A stretch of 64,000 nucleotides of DNA, from NCBI RefSeq assembly GCF_003711105.1, contig NZ_CP023865.1, forward strand, positions 3,435,001-3,499,000. Reading direction: 5' to 3'. Of this stretch, positions 27,698 through 36,044 are shown in pieces. The notes under the pieces are model-generated. The model saw nothing but the letters and a program-made list of their open reading frames with translations. It was not told the origin of the DNA and ran no database searches. How positions within the stretch are numbered: position 1 is the first letter of the stretch; every line of letters starts with the position of its first letter. This DNA comes from Actinoplanes teichomyceticus ATCC 31121 (lineage in GTDB: Bacteria; Actinomycetota; Actinomycetes; Mycobacteriales; Micromonosporaceae). The translations under genes and the position numbers were made by a program.

Positions 27698-28348
27698 ATG
27701 ATGTATACGTCTGCCCGGTCCGTTTCCCGTCGGCGTCGTGGTCTGCTGGCGGCCGCCGCCGCGGTCGGCGCGGCCGTGCTGCTGGCCGCCTGCGGCGGCG
27801 GCACCGAGTCCGGCATGGATCACGGTGGTACGGCCACGCCCACCGGCACCGCCTCGGCCGGCGTGCCGGCGGCCGGCACCCACAACGACGCCGATGTCGC
27901 CTTCGCGCAGCAGATGATCCCGCACCACCGGCAGGCGGTGGAGATGGCGGCGATGGCCGACGGGCGTGCCGGTGACGCCCGGGTCACCGCGCTGGCCGGC
28001 CAGATCCGGGCCGCGCAGCAGCCGGAGATCGACACGATGACCGGCTGGCTGACCGCCTGGGGCGCGCCAGCGCCGTCGGCCGGTGACACGATGGGGGACA
28101 TGCACCACGACGCCATGCCCGGCGGCATGTCGGAGTCGGACATGACCGCGCTGCACAACGCCAAGGGCGCCGAGTTCGACAAGCAGTTCCTAACCATGAT
28201 GATCGAGCACCACGAGGGCGCCGTCGAGATGGCCCGGACCGAGACCGCGCAGGGCGCCGATCCGCAGGCCAAGGCGCTGGCCCAGAAGATCATCACCGCT
28301 CAGCAGGCGGAGATCGCCACGATGAAGGGCATTCTCGCCCAGCTGTGA
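27698..28348 (+). CDS. DUF305-domain lipoprotein
   Basis: The product has 216 aa, with a signal peptide ending in lipobox LLAAC. The two halves carry the DUF305 ferritin-like His pairs MIPHHRQAVEMA (about residue 75) and MMIEHHEGAVEMA (about 168). A Met/His-rich stretch (TMGDMHHDAMPGGM) links them. DUF305 proteins are often found with copper-resistance genes and are thought to bind metal outside the membrane. The adjacent two-component system may control it. Confidence 0.85.
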   Translation: MMYTSARSVSRRRRGLLAAAAAVGAAVLLAACGGGTESGMDHGGTATPTGTASAGVPAAGTHNDADVAFAQQMIPHHRQAVEMAAMADGRAGDARVTALAGQIRAAQQPEIDTMTGWLTAWGAPAPSAGDTMGDMHHDAMPGGMSESDMTALHNAKGAEFDKQFLTMMIEHHEGAVEMARTETAQGADPQAKALAQKIITAQQAEIATMKGILAQL

Positions 28349-28355
28349 CGCCACC

Positions 28356-28392
28356 GCCGCCGGCCGGGCCGCACCGAGGCCCGGCCGGCGGC
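28356..28392. terminator. Hairpin downstream of DUF305 gene
   Basis: A perfect 15-bp inverted repeat (28356-28370 with 28378-28392) with the loop GCACCGA starts 8 nt after the stop codon. It is very GC-rich without a U-tract, which is common in actinomycetes. Confidence 0.65.
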
Positions 28393-28531
28393 CCGCGCCG
28401 GCTCGTGGTCCCGGCCGGCGGCCCGTGCCCGCGGCGGCCGACGGCCCGGACCGGCTTGTGGGCTCTCGTCCGGCGGGTCCGGGCGCGGACGGTTCGGAAA
28501 CATCCGACGTATCCGGGCGGTTGTATCCGGC

Positions 28532-29137
28532 GTGACGCTCAACTTCGCGATTCTCGGCGACTCGATCGCCTACGGCCAGGGCGCCGCCCGTTCCACCGAC
28601 ACCGTCGCGGCCCGCCTCTCGGCGGATCTGGCCGCGCACGGCATACCGGCCGAGGCCCGGGTCTTCGCCGTCCCGGGCAGCCGCAGCAGCGACCTGGCCG
28701 CGCAGGTGAGCCGGGCGAGCGCCTGGCCGCCGGCACTGACCCTGATCATCGTCGGCGCCAACGACCTGACCCGGTTCGTGCCGCCCCCGGTGGCCGCCGC
28801 CCAGCTGGGCGACGCCGTCCGGGCATTGCGGGCGGCCGGCGCCGAGGTGGTCGTCGCGCCCGCGCCCGACCTGAGCGTCGTCCCGTGGGTGCCGGCCGAG
28901 ATGCGCCCCGCGGTACGCGCCGCGAGCCAGCTGCTGCACGACGCGCAGGCCCGGGCGGCCGTGTCCGCGGGTGCGCACGTCGCGGAGATCGGCATGACGA
29001 CGGCGGCCGGCTTCGCCCGGGACGCCGGCCTGTTCAGCGCGGACCGCTTCCACCCGTCGAGCGCGGGCTACGCGGTGATCGCCGCGGCGCTGGCCCCGGC
29101 GGTCCGGGCCGCGGTGTCCGCCCGCGTCCGCTCGTGA
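28532..29137 (+). CDS. SGNH/GDSL-family hydrolase
   Basis: The product has 201 aa from GTG 28532. Block I is GDSIAYG (Ser about 11), block III is GANDL, and block V is DRFHPS with the catalytic Asp and His. No signal peptide is visible, so it is probably a cytoplasmic esterase or lipase-like enzyme. The substrate cannot be told from sequence. Confidence 0.85.
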   Translation: MTLNFAILGDSIAYGQGAARSTDTVAARLSADLAAHGIPAEARVFAVPGSRSSDLAAQVSRASAWPPALTLIIVGANDLTRFVPPPVAAAQLGDAVRALRAAGAEVVVAPAPDLSVVPWVPAEMRPAVRAASQLLHDAQARAAVSAGAHVAEIGMTTAAGFARDAGLFSADRFHPSSAGYAVIAAALAPAVRAAVSARVRS

Positions 29138-29237
29138 CCGGGTCGCCGGCCGGCATGGGACGCCGTCCGGCTGACCGGGTCGTCGACCCGTCCTCCGGCC
29201 CGGCTCGGGCCGCCCTCGCTGAGCCCGGTGGCGACGG

Positions 29238-31943
29238 TCAGCGCCGCCCGATCAGATCGCCCACCTCGGTACGCGACACGGCGCCCAGCTTCCGCAGGAT
29301 GTTGGAGACGTGCACGGCCGCCGTCTTCGGCGAGATGTACAGGCGCCGGGCCAGCTCGGCGTTGGTCAGCCCGTCGCCGAGCAGCACCGCCACCTCCCGC
29401 TCGCGCGGGGTCAGCGCGGCCGGCCCGGTGACCGCGCCCGCCGCGTCCACCGGCGCCAGGCCCAGCCCGGCCCGGACCTGGGCGAGCTGCTCCACCCGCC
29501 AGCCGCGCCACCCGGCCAGCAGCCGCCCGGCCGCCTCCAGATGCTCGGTGGCCTCGGCGCGCCGGCCGGCGGCGAGCAGGCAGCGGGCGGCGTTGACCCG
29601 TACCGTGCCGCGGGTCGCCGGCCCGAGGATGTGCGCCTCCCGGACGGACAGATAGCCGGACAGCGCCTCGGCGTGCCGGCCGCGCGCCTCGGCGAGCTGG
29701 GCGTCGACCAGCGTCCGGTGCGCGTCCCACACGTCGGCGTCGAGCAGCGCGCCGGCCAGCTCGTCGCGCCGGTGCGCCGGCAGGCCCGCCGCGAGCGCGG
29801 CGGAGATCAGGTCGTGGGCCTGCTCGCCGCTGCGCCAGGTCTGCCCGGCCAGCGCGGTGAGCACCTCGTCCAGCGCGGCCTCGGCGCCCGGCAGGTCGCC
29901 GCGGCGGCAGGCGAGGTGGAAGCGGAGCCCGGGAAGCGTGATCGGCAGGTTGTTCGGCAGCGACGCCAGGTCGGTGACCAGCTGCTCGACCCGGTCCAGC
30001 TCGCCGGCCTCCAGATACAGCCCGGCGAGGAAGACCCCGTGGTAGTCGGCCCAGCGGCCCGGGCGCCGGTAGTTGCGGTCCTGCTCGCGTCCCTCCTCCA
30101 GCGCGGTGACCGCGGCGTCCAGGTCGCCGGCCCGCAAGGCGAGACGGGCGCGGCCCTGGAAGTAGGTGGCCACCGCGAGCGACTCGAAACCGGCGCGTTC
30201 GGCGTCGACCCGCATCCGCTCCAGGGTCTCGGCGTGCTCGGCCGGCGAGGCCGGCGGCTCGCCGTGCACCAGGGTGTTGAGGGCGCGGGCGGCCAGCACC
30301 CACTCACCCGCCCGCTCCGCCTCGTCGACGACCCCGAGCAGGATCCTGCGGCCCTCGGCGGCGGTCTGCGGGCGCTCGGTCAGCGCCGAGCCCTTCTCGA
30401 GCAGCGCGGCCCGGCGTACCGCGGGCAGGTCGAACTCGTCGGCCAGCGCCAGCGCCCGCTCCGAGAAGGACAGCGCGGCATCGAGGTCGTCGCGCAGGTA
30501 CGCCGACTGCGCGATCGCGGTCATCGCCCGGGCCTGGTCCGCGCCGGGTGGCAGCTGCGCGATCAGCGTCTCGATGTCGTGCGTCAGCGCGCGCATCTCG
30601 CCGGTGTCCCGCGACTCCCAGGCGATGCGGACCAGCAGGTACAGCGACTCGGCCCGGTCGGTCGTGGTGCCGGCGAGGTCGCGCCAGCGCCGGCCGTGCC
30701 GCAGGGCGTCGTCGAGCAGCCCGGCCAGCCACGCCGCCCGGGCCGCCGAGGCGAGCAGGCCGGTGTCGTCGGGCGCCTCGTCCAGCCCCATCTCCGCCAG
30801 CTGCAGGGCCGGGTAGGCGGAGCCGATGGACAGGTAGAGCGCGGCGCCGCGGCGGGCCGCGGCGATCATGTCGTCGTACCGGCCGGCGCCGCGGGCGTGG
30901 TGTGCCACCATGGCCGGGTCCGCGGCGCCACTGCCCAGCAGCACGTCCAGGGCGGCCTCGTGCAGCCGGCGGCGCTGCCGGCCGAGCAGCTGCCCGGCGA
31001 TCGCCTCGGGCACCAGCGCGTGCCGGAACGCGAACTCGTCCTCCCCGGACTCCACCAGCACCCCGCGGGTGACCAGGTCGCGCAGCACCGCGATGAGCTC
31101 GTCCTCGCCGGTGCCGGTCACCGCGGCGAGCAGATCGAACGGGATGCGGTGGCCGAGCACGGTGGCCGCCTCGACCACGCGGTGGCTGACCGGGTCGAGG
31201 TCGTCGACCTGGCGGCGCAGCACGTCGGCGAGGCTCCACGGCAGCGGCTGCTCGACCAGCGCCTCCACGTCGTACCCGGGAAGCGCCCGCAGCAGCTCCT
31301 CCAGGAAGAACGGATTTCCGCCGGTGCGATGATGCAGCGCCGTCGCGGCGCGCAGCGGCGCCGGCGCGCCGGTCGCGGCCGCCAGCAGCGCCGCGGTCTG
31401 CGACGGGGTGAGGCGATCCAGATGTACGTGGGTGACCGCGTGCCGGCGTTCCATTCGCGCCAGCAGACCGGCCAGCGGGTGGCGGCGGGTCACCTCGTCC
31501 GGCCGGTACGTCCCGATGAGCAGCCGCGGCCCGTGCTGGTCAGCGATCCGCTCGAACAGCGCCGCGCTCTCCGAGTCGGCCCAGTGCAGGTCCTCGAAGA
31601 CGACCACCGCGGGCGAGTCGCCGATCAGGTCGTTCAGCACGGCCAGCCCGGTGTGCAGGCGCTCCACCGGGCTGCGCCGCGGGTCCGCGAGCGCGGCCAG
31701 CTGCTCCTCGTCGACCGCCGGGTGGTTGTCGACGGCGTCCAGCAGCACCTCGTACGGCCGGGACAGCGAGCCGGGCTCCGCCTGGCCGACCAGCACCACG
31801 GTCCGCGCCGGCAGGATCGCCAGCAGCTCGCGCACCAGCCGCGTCTTCCCGATGCCCGGCTCGCCCGCGATGATCGCCACCGCGGGCTCGCGCGCCGCGG
31901 TGAGCTGCGCCAACCGGCGCAGCTCACGCTTCCGGCCGATCAT
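29238..31943 (-). CDS. LAL-type LuxR-family transcriptional regulator
   Basis: I place the start at ATG 31943 (MIGRKREL) because it overlaps the upstream small gene's stop as TGATG and begins directly with the conserved N-terminus; an ATG at 31976 is the longer alternative. The product is 901 aa. It has an N-terminal AAA/STAND ATPase with Walker A GEPGIGKTRL (about 30) and Walker B VVVFEDLHWAD (about 113), a long TPR-like middle, and a C-terminal LuxR helix-turn-helix (LTPREREVAVLLGDGLTNAE). Such proteins are ATP-dependent activators, often of specialised metabolism. The target is unknown, and neither cluster is adjacent. Confidence 0.9.
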   Translation of the reverse strand: MIGRKRELRRLAQLTAAREPAVAIIAGEPGIGKTRLVRELLAILPARTVVLVGQAEPGSLSRPYEVLLDAVDNHPAVDEEQLAALADPRRSPVERLHTGLAVLNDLIGDSPAVVVFEDLHWADSESAALFERIADQHGPRLLIGTYRPDEVTRRHPLAGLLARMERRHAVTHVHLDRLTPSQTAALLAAATGAPAPLRAATALHHRTGGNPFFLEELLRALPGYDVEALVEQPLPWSLADVLRRQVDDLDPVSHRVVEAATVLGHRIPFDLLAAVTGTGEDELIAVLRDLVTRGVLVESGEDEFAFRHALVPEAIAGQLLGRQRRRLHEAALDVLLGSGAADPAMVAHHARGAGRYDDMIAAARRGAALYLSIGSAYPALQLAEMGLDEAPDDTGLLASAARAAWLAGLLDDALRHGRRWRDLAGTTTDRAESLYLLVRIAWESRDTGEMRALTHDIETLIAQLPPGADQARAMTAIAQSAYLRDDLDAALSFSERALALADEFDLPAVRRAALLEKGSALTERPQTAAEGRRILLGVVDEAERAGEWVLAARALNTLVHGEPPASPAEHAETLERMRVDAERAGFESLAVATYFQGRARLALRAGDLDAAVTALEEGREQDRNYRRPGRWADYHGVFLAGLYLEAGELDRVEQLVTDLASLPNNLPITLPGLRFHLACRRGDLPGAEAALDEVLTALAGQTWRSGEQAHDLISAALAAGLPAHRRDELAGALLDADVWDAHRTLVDAQLAEARGRHAEALSGYLSVREAHILGPATRGTVRVNAARCLLAAGRRAEATEHLEAAGRLLAGWRGWRVEQLAQVRAGLGLAPVDAAGAVTGPAALTPREREVAVLLGDGLTNAELARRLYISPKTAAVHVSNILRKLGAVSRTEVGDLIGRR

Positions 31944-32146
31944 CACCGGGCTGGCGCCACCGCGACTGGTTCGCACGACGTCAGGGTACCGGTGGGCTGT
32001 CCGCGGACCGCCGACCCTTGCCCGGCCCTGCGTGACCGGCGGCTGAGCCGGGCGGCGGCGAGCAGGCGCGCGCGCTGCGCCTCGGCGACCAGGTCACGGT
32101 GCCGGTCGTGGGCCAGGCCGAGCATCAGCTCCGGGTGCATCACCAT
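31943..32146 (-). CDS. Small conserved actinobacterial protein coupled to the LAL gene
   Basis: The product has 67 aa from ATG 32146, with a very strong RBS, GGAGGAGG, 6 nt upstream. The N-terminus MVMHPELMLGLAHDRHRDLV matches a small helical protein I recall as widespread in actinomycetes and of unknown function. A basic tail follows. The stop codon overlaps the LAL start, so it is the first gene of that operon. Confidence 0.65.
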   Translation of the reverse strand: MVMHPELMLGLAHDRHRDLVAEAQRARLLAAARLSRRSRRAGQGSAVRGQPTGTLTSCEPVAVAPAR

Positions 32147-32217
32147 GGTGTTCCTCCTCCTCGACCGCTGATGCCTCGATCCTCGGCCGGGAAGGAGGTG
32201 GGCACATCGGGAGCGCT

Positions 32218-32280
32218 TACCTATCTTCGCCGGCCGGGACGCCGTAAGCGGGGCACGCCGGACGACTAGGCATACCTATC
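32218..32280 (-). promoter_or_regulatory. Paired GATAGGTA boxes upstream of the small protein/LAL operon
   Basis: The octamer GATAGGTA (minus strand; TACCTATC on plus) occurs at 32218-32225 and again at 32273-32280, 55 bp apart. This A/T-rich sequence stands out from its surroundings and lies 72-134 bp before the operon start. The boxes may be protein-binding sites or part of the promoter. Confidence 0.35.
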
Positions 32281-32300
32281 CCGGCGGCCGTGCCGGTCCG

Positions 32301-32457
32301 GGGCGGGCCGCAGCGGGGTGAGGGTCGCAGCGGGGCGGGCGGGGCGAGGGCGGGCCGCAGCGGGGTGAGGGTCGCAGCGGGGCGGGCGGGGCGAGGGCGG
32401 GCCGCAACGGGGCGAGGGCGGGCCGCAACGGAGCGAGGGCGGGCCGCAGCGGGGCGG
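32301..32457. repeat. G-rich tandem repeat, 47-bp x2 plus 21-bp x3
   Basis: A 47-bp unit is repeated perfectly (32301-32347 and 32348-32394). Three 21-bp units follow (32395-32415, 32416-32436, 32437-32457), each matching the first part of the larger unit with one or two changes. The top strand is almost all G and C with many GGG/GGGG runs. It lies in the gap 32147-32541 between two convergent-to-divergent neighbours and encodes nothing recognisable. The rest of that gap is also without a gene. Confidence 0.9.
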
Positions 32458-32541
32458 AGGTGGCGAGCGAGGGTCGCAGCGGGGCCGCGGCGGCGGCGCA
32501 GGAAGCGCCGGGCGAGGCGTGACACCGGCGGTGACCGCGCT

Positions 32542-33984
32542 TCAGATCGGGCAGGCGGCGCGGAACAGCCGGTCCGGGTCGACGGCGGCCCGGATCCGGC
32601 GCAGACGGGCCAGATGCCGGCCGTGATAGAGGGCCGGGTCGATCGGGTCCGGCTCCAGGTAGTTGACGTACCGCCCGGACGACCACGGCGCGACGGCCCG
32701 GTGCCCGGCCTCGATCCACGCGTACCCGTCGGCGACCGACGCGGCGTCGGCCGCCGGTGGGACGACGAGCCACTGGAGCATGCTGTGCGCGCCGTGCCAC
32801 GGGAACGCGGTGGCGTCCGCCGCGACTCTCGCCGGGGCGCCGGTCATCCGCTTGAGTTTCGCCAGACCGGGACGGCGGCTGGCCGCGCGGCCGCGGACCG
32901 CGGCCAGCAGGGCGGCGATCCCCGCGGCCGGCAGCGCCCGCGCGAAGATCTCGCTGCCGATCAGGTGCGTGTTCCGGGCCGCGTCGCCGGCCCGGTCCGC
33001 GAGCATCCGCAGGTGCGGCATGCTGGTCACGGTCGTGGTCGCCGGGGCCCGGCCGATGGCCCGGGTCAGGGCGGCCACCTCGGCGCGGGCGTCGCCGTCG
33101 AGGACGAAACCGCCGATCCGTACGGACAGCGCGCCCGTGCGCTCGGCGGTGAACTGGCACGCCGACCAGGCGTTGTCCGGGGCCACGGCGATCCGGGACT
33201 GCCAGCCCGCGGCGACCGCGGCGGCGTCCGCCCACGGGTAGCCGAGCGTGAACGTGCCCGTCGATCCGGCCGGATGGGTGCGCATCCGCCACGAGGTGAC
33301 CACCCCGAACTGGCCGCCTCCGCCGCCGCGCAGCGCCCAGAACAGGTCCGGCTCCCGGGCGGCGTCGACGCTGCGGCGCCGGCCGTCGGCGGTCACCACG
33401 TCGGCGGCCACCACGCCGTCACAGGTCAGCCCGTACGCGGAGGTGACCGCGCCGATGCCACCACCGCAGGTCAGGCCGCTGACGCCGACCGTGCCGCAGG
33501 TGCCGCCCGGGATGGAGACACCGTGCGCGCCGAGGGCGGTGTAGGCGTCGATCAGCGTGGCGCCGCCGCCGATCGTGGCGGTCCGTGACGGCGCGTCGTA
33601 GCGGACCGCGTTCATCGCCCGCAGGTCGAGGACCAGGCCGGTGGCGGTCGTGGAGGCGCCGACGTACGAGTGCCCGCCGGCCCGTGTGACGACCGGCTGT
33701 CCGAGCCGGGCGGCGAACCGGACCGTCTCGGCGACGTCGGCCGGGCCCGCGCAGCGCACGACGGCCGGCGGCCGGAGGTGGTCGAATCGTGGTGAGAACA
33801 GTCGTCGCGCCTGCTCGTAGGTGGCCGTGCCGGGCAGTTCCACGGTGCCGTCGAGGCCGGCGGCGAGCGCTCGCCAGTCGGCGGCGGTGGGACCGGGCCC
33901 CGGGGGCGGGCTCGGCGCCACCACACCGAGCAGACCGGCGCTGAGCAGAGCACGGCGAGAAACTGGCATACGATATCCTGACAT
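32542..33984 (-). CDS. Exported FAD-linked oxidase of the BBE/PCMH family
   Basis: The product has 480 aa. The N-terminus has a twin-arginine-like SRRALLSAG before a hydrophobic stretch, so Tat export of a folded flavoprotein is likely; ATG 33969 is an alternative start. The PCMH FAD-binding domain shows RAGGHSYVG (His for 8-alpha attachment) and PGGTCGTVGVSG (Cys for 6-S-cysteinyl attachment), which suggests bicovalent FAD. The BBE C-terminal block WSSGRYVNYLEPD and the ending LDPDRLFRAACP-like region are present. The family oxidises sugars, alkaloids or polyketides. The substrate is unknown. Confidence 0.87.
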   Translation of the reverse strand: MSGYRMPVSRRALLSAGLLGVVAPSPPPGPGPTAADWRALAAGLDGTVELPGTATYEQARRLFSPRFDHLRPPAVVRCAGPADVAETVRFAARLGQPVVTRAGGHSYVGASTTATGLVLDLRAMNAVRYDAPSRTATIGGGATLIDAYTALGAHGVSIPGGTCGTVGVSGLTCGGGIGAVTSAYGLTCDGVVAADVVTADGRRRSVDAAREPDLFWALRGGGGGQFGVVTSWRMRTHPAGSTGTFTLGYPWADAAAVAAGWQSRIAVAPDNAWSACQFTAERTGALSVRIGGFVLDGDARAEVAALTRAIGRAPATTTVTSMPHLRMLADRAGDAARNTHLIGSEIFARALPAAGIAALLAAVRGRAASRRPGLAKLKRMTGAPARVAADATAFPWHGAHSMLQWLVVPPAADAASVADGYAWIEAGHRAVAPWSSGRYVNYLEPDPIDPALYHGRHLARLRRIRAAVDPDRLFRAACPI

Positions 33985-34207
33985 ATGACTCTCTGACCGT
34001 TTTCATATTGCCCTTGCTTCGCCCTGTATGGCGATGCTTCGCCGCGCCGACGCTGCTCGTGCCCGGCCGTGGGAGAGGCACGGGGTGTCCGGCTCCAGGA
34101 CGGCCGGGCGCGGAGATCCGGCGGGCGCGGGTGGCCGCTTGCGGTCACCTGCCTCGGGTGGCCGCTTTCGGTCAACTGCGCTGTGGACGTGCCGATCGAG
34201 ACTGCCC

Positions 34208-35965
34208 GTGACTTCGCCTGTTCCGACCGGGGTGGTGCCCGGAGTGACCGCGCGGGTGGGTCGTGCGCCGCTGGTGGCGGCTGCCGCCATCCCGCTCGCG
34301 GTGGTGGTCGTCCACCTGCTGGCCGGCCGGCAGCTCGGTCAGGTTCCCGCCTTCATGCCGGGTTTTCTGGCCGTGGTGTGGGTGCTGGACCTGCTGACCG
34401 CGTTTCTGCTGTTCACCCAGTACACCGCGGGCGGGTCGCCGCGGCTGCTGGTGCTGGCCGCCGCGTACCTGTGGTCCTCGACGGTGATCGTGCCGCACGC
34501 GCTGGTGTTCTCCGGCCTGTTCTCCCCGGCCGGGCTGCTGGGCGCGGTGCCCAGCAGCGCCCCCTGGCTGTGGACGGCGTGGCACGTCGGGCTGCCGTTG
34601 CTGATCGGCGCCGCGATGGCGCCGTGGCATCCACGCTGGCACACCCGGGCCAAGGCGCTCACCGCGCGCGGGCGTCTGGGCGCGGTCGCCGTGGCCGTGA
34701 CGCTCGTGCTGACCGCCGCCGTCTCGGTGACGTGGCTGGTCACCGCCGGCCACGACCACATTCCGGTGATCATCGTCAACGGGGACTACACGGTGCTGAC
34801 GCAGCGCTTCGGTCCGGCCATCATCGGGATCAACGTGCTGGCGCTGGTGCTGGGCGCCACCCGGTTCCGCCGCGACACCGTCCGCGGGCTGGAGGCGTGG
34901 GCGTTCGTCGCCGTCGCCGCGTCCTGCGGTGACGTGGTGCTGACGCTGTTCTCCCGGGCCAGGTTCACCGTCGGCTGGTACGGCGCCCGTGTCCTGGCGC
35001 TGGTCGCCGCACTGGTCGTGCTCAGCGCCCTGCTGCGCGAGGTGACCGTGCTCTACCGGCGGGTCCGCGCCACCGCGGTGGAACTCGCCCAGCGCAACGG
35101 CGAGCTGCAGACCGCCGACGCGCTGCGCGACCACCTGATGGCCGTGGTCTCCCACGAGCTGCGTACGCCACTGACCGGGCTGACCGGCATCGTGGAGATC
35201 CTGCGGGACGGCCGGGACCGGATGCCACCGGCGAAGGTCGACGACATGCTCGCCCGCGCGGACGCGTTGACCCACCGGCTCACCATGCTCACCGAGGACC
35301 TGCTCGCCGTCTCCACCCTCGGCCACGGCGAACTGCACGTGGCGCCCACCACGGTCGACCTGGCCGAGGCGCTCGGCGAGTGCGCCCGCATGTTCGGCCG
35401 GACCGACGTACGCCTGGACTGCCCCGAGGAGCTGTACGTGGCCGCGGACCCGCTGCGGCTGCAGCAGATGCTGGCCAACTACGTGCGCAACGCCATCAAG
35501 TACGGCGCCGAGCCGATCGTGCTGTCCGCGACCGCCGCCGCCGAGGGCGTCCAGGTGCGCGTCCGTGACCACGGCACGGGCGTGCCGCCGGAGTTCGTGC
35601 CCGAGCTCTTCGACCGGTTCACCCGGGCCGAACAGGCCAAGGCCGGCCCGGTCGCCGGTTCCGGGCTGGGCCTGTCCATCGTCGCCACCCTGGCCGCCGC
35701 GCACGGTGGCCGGGTCTGGTACGAGCCCGCCGAGCCGGGCGCCTGTTTCGGCCTCACCCTGCCCGCAAGCGCCGTCCCGGCTTCCGCGCCAGCCGGCGCG
35801 GTCCCCGTCGCCCCGGTGGCCGGCGCGGTCCCCGTCGCCCCGGTGGCCGGCGCGGTCCCCGCCGCCCCGGTGGCCGGCGCGGTCCCCGCCGCCCCGGTGG
35901 CCGGCGCGGTCCCCGCCGCCGAGGCGATGCCGCAGCTCAGCGACGCCGCCGCGCGGAGTCGCTGA
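34208..35965 (+). CDS. Membrane histidine kinase with MASE-like sensor and repetitive tail
   Basis: I take GTG 34208; the in-frame extension upstream overlaps the promoter side of the flavin oxidase gene and lacks coding character. The product has 585 aa. Seven or so hydrophobic helices (about 15-280) form an integral membrane sensor of MASE4-like pattern. They are followed by a short coiled region, HisKA with MAVVSHELRTPLTG (His about 317), N-box NYVRNAIKYG, and G-boxes DHGTGVPP and GSGLGLSIV. The C-terminus ends in about 55 residues of VAPVAGAVP repeats. No response regulator is adjacent, so it is an orphan kinase. Confidence 0.85.
   Translation: MTSPVPTGVVPGVTARVGRAPLVAAAAIPLAVVVVHLLAGRQLGQVPAFMPGFLAVVWVLDLLTAFLLFTQYTAGGSPRLLVLAAAYLWSSTVIVPHALVFSGLFSPAGLLGAVPSSAPWLWTAWHVGLPLLIGAAMAPWHPRWHTRAKALTARGRLGAVAVAVTLVLTAAVSVTWLVTAGHDHIPVIIVNGDYTVLTQRFGPAIIGINVLALVLGATRFRRDTVRGLEAWAFVAVAASCGDVVLTLFSRARFTVGWYGARVLALVAALVVLSALLREVTVLYRRVRATAVELAQRNGELQTADALRDHLMAVVSHELRTPLTGLTGIVEILRDGRDRMPPAKVDDMLARADALTHRLTMLTEDLLAVSTLGHGELHVAPTTVDLAEALGECARMFGRTDVRLDCPEELYVAADPLRLQQMLANYVRNAIKYGAEPIVLSATAAAEGVQVRVRDHGTGVPPEFVPELFDRFTRAEQAKAGPVAGSGLGLSIVATLAAAHGGRVWYEPAEPGACFGLTLPASAVPASAPAGAVPVAPVAGAVPVAPVAGAVPAAPVAGAVPAAPVAGAVPAAEAMPQLSDAAARSR
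35792..35920 (+). repeat. 27-bp in-frame tandem repeat coding a Pro/Ala/Val tail
   Basis: Four full 27-bp units and a partial fifth encode VAPVAGAVP-type nonapeptides at the C-terminus of the histidine kinase. Copies differ only by GTC/GCC at the first codon. The recent, nearly perfect duplication suggests copy number may vary between strains. Confidence 0.9.
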
Positions 35966-36044
35966 CAAGGCCCGGTGCCGTCGACACCGCCCCCGGGGCG
36001 CGGCCACCACGCGTCCCGGGCGCGCCCGGCGCGGCGTTCGCCGG

